Both the position numbers and the translations under genes were made by a program. Source: JBOHWJ01 sp050736615 (GTDB lineage: Bacteria > Desulfobacterota > Binatia > Binatales > Binataceae). From it: 17,146 nt of DNA. The notes beneath the pieces are model-generated. The model worked only from the letters and a program-made list of their open reading frames with translations, did not search any database and had not been told where the DNA came from. Location of the stretch: NCBI GenBank assembly GCA_050736615.1, contig JBOHWL010000245.1, forward strand, positions 1 to 17,146, given 5' to 3'. How positions within the stretch are numbered: position 1 is the stretch's first letter; each line of letters opens with the position of its first letter. This document shows, piece after piece, positions 14,270 to 17,146 of this stretch.

Positions 14270-15151
14270 GTGCCCTCCACCGGCGCCGCCGCTCGCTCAG
14301 TCATCGGCGCGATCATTATTCTAGCCTCGATCACCTCGCATTTGCCGCTGGCGTCCGCGGCTGGACAGCTCCCGCTGGAGACTGATGATCCCTATTCACC
14401 ATGCTACGGCGTCCTTGATGCGTCCGTGGCGTACGACGCGGATCTGGACGCCGGTAAAGAACGGCGCGGATGGCGTCGCTCATTCTATATGTCGGCGCCG
14501 CTGGTCGAACTCGACTATGGCATCACGGATCGTATCGAGGGCCGCTTCATCGGCGATGTTCCGGTTAACACCGGCCCCTCGCGCGGCGGCACCGCGGCCG
14601 GCTACGGCGACGCGTGGCTCGGCGCCAAGTGGCGCTTCCTCGATCAGCCGTCGATCGACGATGTGTATCACTGTGAACCACCGCAATCGGAGGCGCGAGG
14701 GGGTCTCGAGGGTCCCGTCTCGGTCTCGATTTTTCCGCAATTTTCCTTTCCCACCGCGTCCGATTCGGAAGAACTCGGCCAGGGTTCATATTCCATGTAC
14801 CTGCCGCTCGATATCGCTCGCGAGCGCGGGCCGCTGACGTTCGTCGGGGAAATTGCCTGGGATTGGCAATTCCATCAAAAATCCAGCGCCAACGCTTTTG
14901 AATTGGGCACCGCCTTCTACTACGTTCTCGATCATCGGTGGACGTTGCTGGGCGAGCAGCGTGAAATTCTTCCCACCGCCGGTCATGGTACCGCGCAATG
15001 GCTCTTCAACCTTGGCGCTTCGTATGGCCTTAACCCTCGTGTGACGCTGTTCGGCTCGATGGGAGGCTTGATCCCGGCAACTGAACGTGCATATCAGACT
15101 GACTATATGTTTATGCTCGGTTTCGATGTTCTGATTCCGGTCCTCCGATAG
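14270..15151 (+). CDS. Putative outer-membrane beta-barrel transporter-like protein
   Basis: A 293-aa protein with a hydrophobic N-terminal signal (VIGAIIILASITSHLPLASA, cleavage near residue 30). It is followed by alternating polar and aromatic strands and turn motifs typical of outer-membrane barrels of the MetA-pathway phenol-degradation type: ELDYGITDRIEGRF, GYGDAWLGAKWRF, SIFPQFSFPTAS, and a C-terminal strand FMLGFDVLIPVLR. Two Cys in the mature part (in PYSPCYG and YHCEPPQ) could form a disulfide. The only fitting start is GTG 14270, which lacks a good ribosome site, so the exact N-terminus is uncertain. It diverges from the acyl-CoA dehydrogenase operon and converges with copD, 10 bp away. 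It may import hydrophobic substrate for the adjacent catabolic cluster; that is inference. Confidence 0.75.
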   Translation: MPSTGAAARSVIGAIIILASITSHLPLASAAGQLPLETDDPYSPCYGVLDASVAYDADLDAGKERRGWRRSFYMSAPLVELDYGITDRIEGRFIGDVPVNTGPSRGGTAAGYGDAWLGAKWRFLDQPSIDDVYHCEPPQSEARGGLEGPVSVSIFPQFSFPTASDSEELGQGSYSMYLPLDIARERGPLTFVGEIAWDWQFHQKSSANAFELGTAFYYVLDHRWTLLGEQREILPTAGHGTAQWLFNLGASYGLNPRVTLFGSMGGLIPATERAYQTDYMFMLGFDVLIPVLR

Positions 15152-15161
15152 TGCAGGTGTT

Positions 15162-16031
15162 TCAATGCGCGGGCGGCGTATTCGCCAATAGCGCCGCGAG
15201 GAACAAGACTCCAATCAACAAGGCCGATTCGACGCCAACGTTGCGAACCAGAGTGCGTCCCGACGCAGCCTGGCTCATCGTTGGGACCAGCACGAAACGA
15301 TTGTAGCCACCGATGAGCAACACCACCATCGCCGCGGCTACCTTCACGATCAGAGTCCGGCCGTAGATGGAATATAAGAGCCGACTGGGATCGCCGGCCA
15401 ACGAGTAATAGGCGGTGTAAATTCCGCTCAAGATTAGAATCGTGACGCTGGCCTCGGCTACGGCGGAGACGCGAGGCGCGGCGCTTATCTCCCAAACACG
15501 CCCCATTCCGCCGCGCGCCACCGCAAACCACAGGCCCAGGATTGCGCCGATCCAAAGGCTGGCGGAGATCTCGTGGACAAAATAAATTGCCACCGCAAGC
15601 CCGCCATGGTCGATTGCATGGCTGGAGAACGCACGCAGCAACAACAACGCGGCCGTCAGCGCCAGTAATGCAAAAGTCCTCGACTCGTCTCCCAGCGGCA
15701 TCCAGGCAGCGACGAGCAATACCAGCACCACGACATATTCAATCGACCAGATATGACCGAACTGCGTCTGCCGAATTACTTCCGGCACATACGGCAGCGC
15801 TTGCGCTATCGCCATGCCGGCCATGCCCGAACTGAACACCAGGAGTACCACTGGCGTCATCACCGCCATCAACACCGCAAGCCATCGCCATACCGGCACC
15901 AGAGAGCTCGCCACGGCGTTGCGCGAATCTCCTCTAGGGCTGATGAAGCAGGCGAATACGGTCGTGCCAAATATCAAGACCTCCGCTGACAGCAACGGCC
16001 ATACGACCACCGCCCGCTGTAATATTGTCAC
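15162..16031 (-). CDS. copD: CopD-family copper transport membrane protein
   Basis: A 289-aa inner-membrane protein with about eight hydrophobic segments, from VVVWPLLSAEVLIFGTTVF to the last, ALLIGVLFLAALLA. The central FVHEISASLWIGAILGLWF segment, the SSHAIDHGG loop and the GGYNRFVLVP motif are as in CopD/PcoD proteins, which move copper across the inner membrane with CopC. The start is taken as GTG 16031, which overlaps the copC TGA (GTGA, 16028-16031); a longer in-frame reading from 16103 would add 24 Arg-rich residues buried in copC. It is the last gene of the barrel-copC-copD unit. Confidence 0.9.
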   Translation of the reverse strand: MTILQRAVVVWPLLSAEVLIFGTTVFACFISPRGDSRNAVASSLVPVWRWLAVLMAVMTPVVLLVFSSGMAGMAIAQALPYVPEVIRQTQFGHIWSIEYVVVLVLLVAAWMPLGDESRTFALLALTAALLLLRAFSSHAIDHGGLAVAIYFVHEISASLWIGAILGLWFAVARGGMGRVWEISAAPRVSAVAEASVTILILSGIYTAYYSLAGDPSRLLYSIYGRTLIVKVAAAMVVLLIGGYNRFVLVPTMSQAASGRTLVRNVGVESALLIGVLFLAALLANTPPAH

Positions 16032-16408
16032 GGATCGGACCCGGCTACGGTGAATTCGTACGAACCCTCGGTGCGATGGCCGTCGCGCGCCACCACCACC
16101 CAACGCACTTTGTAAGTGCCTGGCGCAAGCGGCTTGAGTTTCACCGACAGCGTGCGCTGATTGGAAGAGACCGACGGCGATGCGCTTGCCTCTTCAGCGC
16201 CCGCGCTGTTGAGCACCTGCAGCTTGGAAAATAATTTTTGGATTGGGCTGTCATATTTGATCGCCACCCGCGAGGGCGGATGCTTGATCGTCGCTCCAAC
16301 ACGGGGTTGCTCCGACAAGGGAAAGGCATGAGCCGACGCCATACTCGCCCATAAGATGAGACCGAGCATGCCGGTTAACGCAAGCAGTGCGATTTTTGAT
16401 TGCTTCAT
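16028..16408 (-). CDS. copC: CopC periplasmic copper-binding protein
   Basis: A 126-aa protein with a signal peptide (KIALLALTGMLGLILWASMASA) cleaved after Ala26, so that the mature protein begins with H27 (HAFPLSEQPRVGA). With D109 and H111 in VARDGHRTEGSYEF, this gives the Cu(II) site of CopC proteins: N-terminal amine and His, Asp, His. The mature chain contains no Met, so the Met-rich Cu(I) site of classic Pseudomonas CopC is absent and it fits the Cu(II)-only class. The ATG overlaps the stop of the upstream barrel gene (ATGA, 16405-16408), and its own stop overlaps the copD start. It likely hands copper to CopD or buffers periplasmic copper. Confidence 0.93.
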   Translation of the reverse strand: MKQSKIALLALTGMLGLILWASMASAHAFPLSEQPRVGATIKHPPSRVAIKYDSPIQKLFSKLQVLNSAGAEEASASPSVSSNQRTLSVKLKPLAPGTYKVRWVVVARDGHRTEGSYEFTVAGSDP

Positions 16409-17146
16409 AGCGGGGTCCAGTTGGTGGCCGGGATAATGTCGTCGATGAACAGATCCACTAGCCCGAGTACGGCGGCATGATTGTTGGGGATCGTCGCGCT
16501 ATTGAGGGGAACCTGCGTCGCCACACTGAGTTCGAGATAATTATTCATGAAGGCGACGCCCGGCGTGGCTTGGATTTGCGGAAAAGTCTGGCCCGGCGGC
16601 CCGGCCAGCAGTTGGTCGTAATTGAATTCGGTAAAAAGATACAGATTTCTAAATGGCCAGGTCAGCCCGATATCCTTCACGTCATTACTCAGATACGGCA
16701 GTGAGTATTCGATCACGTTATCGGCGAACAGCTCGTGATAAGTGGCGCCACCCAGAGCCGGGGCATAGCCGACGTCGCCTTGGATCGCGAAGGGCCGCAG
16801 ATATTTGATCCCGCGCCAGTTGGGGATATCGCCGAAGCCCTTGGCCCAGAGCAATTCAGGACCAATTTGGGTGTGATTCTGGTCTTCGACGGACGGATTG
16901 CCGGTTGGAAGAACGAACCTGACTCCTATCGACAGGCGAAATTCATGTTCGGGTACGGTCAGAAACGCCCATTTCGGCAAGATTTCAAGATCGTTGAAGC
17001 CGCTGACATTCGGACCTTGCTTGGGCGATTCGTGCAGCCATTCACTGCCGATCTCGACGCTGACCAGACCGCCGCCGGATACTCCGTTCGACATTGAAGC
17101 CGGTGCCGGTACGATGGTTTTTTCGAAGGAAAATCCCAGTGAGAAT
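16405..17146 (-). CDS. Outer-membrane beta-barrel protein of the copCD operon, partial at 5' end
   Basis: The frame stays open to the right edge of the window. The residues before the internal Met at 17094 (FSLGFSFEKTIVPAPAS) already look like barrel strand and loop, so the true start lies outside. About 247 codons are visible. Alternating amphipathic strands include GGGLVSVEIGSEWL, PKWAFLTVPEHEFRLSIGVR, NLYLFTEFNYDQL and NNYLELSVATQVPL; the chain ends TNWTPL. There is no CopB-like Met/His-rich region. The stop overlaps the copC ATG by 4 bp (ATGA), implying the barrel is made together with CopC and CopD. A role as outer-membrane channel or receptor in copper traffic is inferred from context only. 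Confidence 0.8.
   Translation of the reverse strand, partial: FSLGFSFEKTIVPAPASMSNGVSGGGLVSVEIGSEWLHESPKQGPNVSGFNDLEILPKWAFLTVPEHEFRLSIGVRFVLPTGNPSVEDQNHTQIGPELLWAKGFGDIPNWRGIKYLRPFAIQGDVGYAPALGGATYHELFADNVIEYSLPYLSNDVKDIGLTWPFRNLYLFTEFNYDQLLAGPPGQTFPQIQATPGVAFMNNYLELSVATQVPLNSATIPNNHAAVLGLVDLFIDDIIPATNWTPL

Overview
The window reads as a chromosomal segment from a GC-rich, Gram-negative heterotroph. The Gram-negative call rests on two outer-membrane beta-barrel proteins, a periplasmic CopC with a signal peptide and an exported TPR protein. The density of lipid-type catabolic genes and the dispersed TGTCATTC...GAATGACA intergenic element resemble uncultured soil lineages such as Binatota or Desulfobacterota-like bacteria, but nothing here fixes the taxonomy. 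There are no rRNA, tRNA, CRISPR or phage genes.

Layout. (1) 1-2958, minus strand: a DipZ-type thioredoxin-fold protein, a Sir2 deacylase and a dienelactone-hydrolase-like protein whose catalytic Cys is Gly; the last gene runs off the left edge. (2) 3022-3666: a decayed enoyl-CoA hydratase (crotonase) split by a roughly 298-bp MITE-like element at 3252-3549. (3) 3945-4995, plus strand: a hotdog thioesterase and a GNAT acetyltransferase. (4) 5019-6658, minus: two tandem alpha/beta hydrolases with an ATGA overlap. (5) 6745-8509, plus: an exported TPR protein and a fluoroacetate-dehalogenase-like hydrolase. (6) 8594-14110, minus: the metabolic centre of the window, read in the order acyl-CoA dehydrogenase, APH-fold phosphotransferase, DUF6285 protein, [3Fe-4S] ferredoxin, cytochrome P450 and class III CoA-transferase. 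(7) 14270-15151, plus: an outer-membrane barrel. (8) 15162-17146, minus: an outer-membrane barrel (partial), copC and copD joined by 4-bp start/stop overlaps.

How the genes may work together. The dehydrogenase/phosphotransferase/DUF6285 trio has the composition of LvaC/LvaA/LvaB from Pseudomonas levulinate catabolism and of the ACAD10/ACAD11 chemistry, in which a 4-hydroxyacyl-CoA is phosphorylated and the phosphate then eliminated so that beta-oxidation can continue. Here the trio sits beside a P450 with its own ferredoxin and a CoA-transferase. This suggests a route in which the P450 hydroxylates an acid or aliphatic chain, the CoA-transferase activates it, and the kinase plus dehydrogenase clear the hydroxyl group. 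This route is inference; the substrate is unknown. The copC/copD operon is a copper-handling unit with its own outer-membrane component.

The strongest unusual points are the P450-linked 4-hydroxyacyl-CoA kinase module, the crotonase pseudogene that becomes in-frame again when the element is removed, two hydrolase-fold enzymes with altered active sites, and an operator-like palindrome before the ferredoxin gene.
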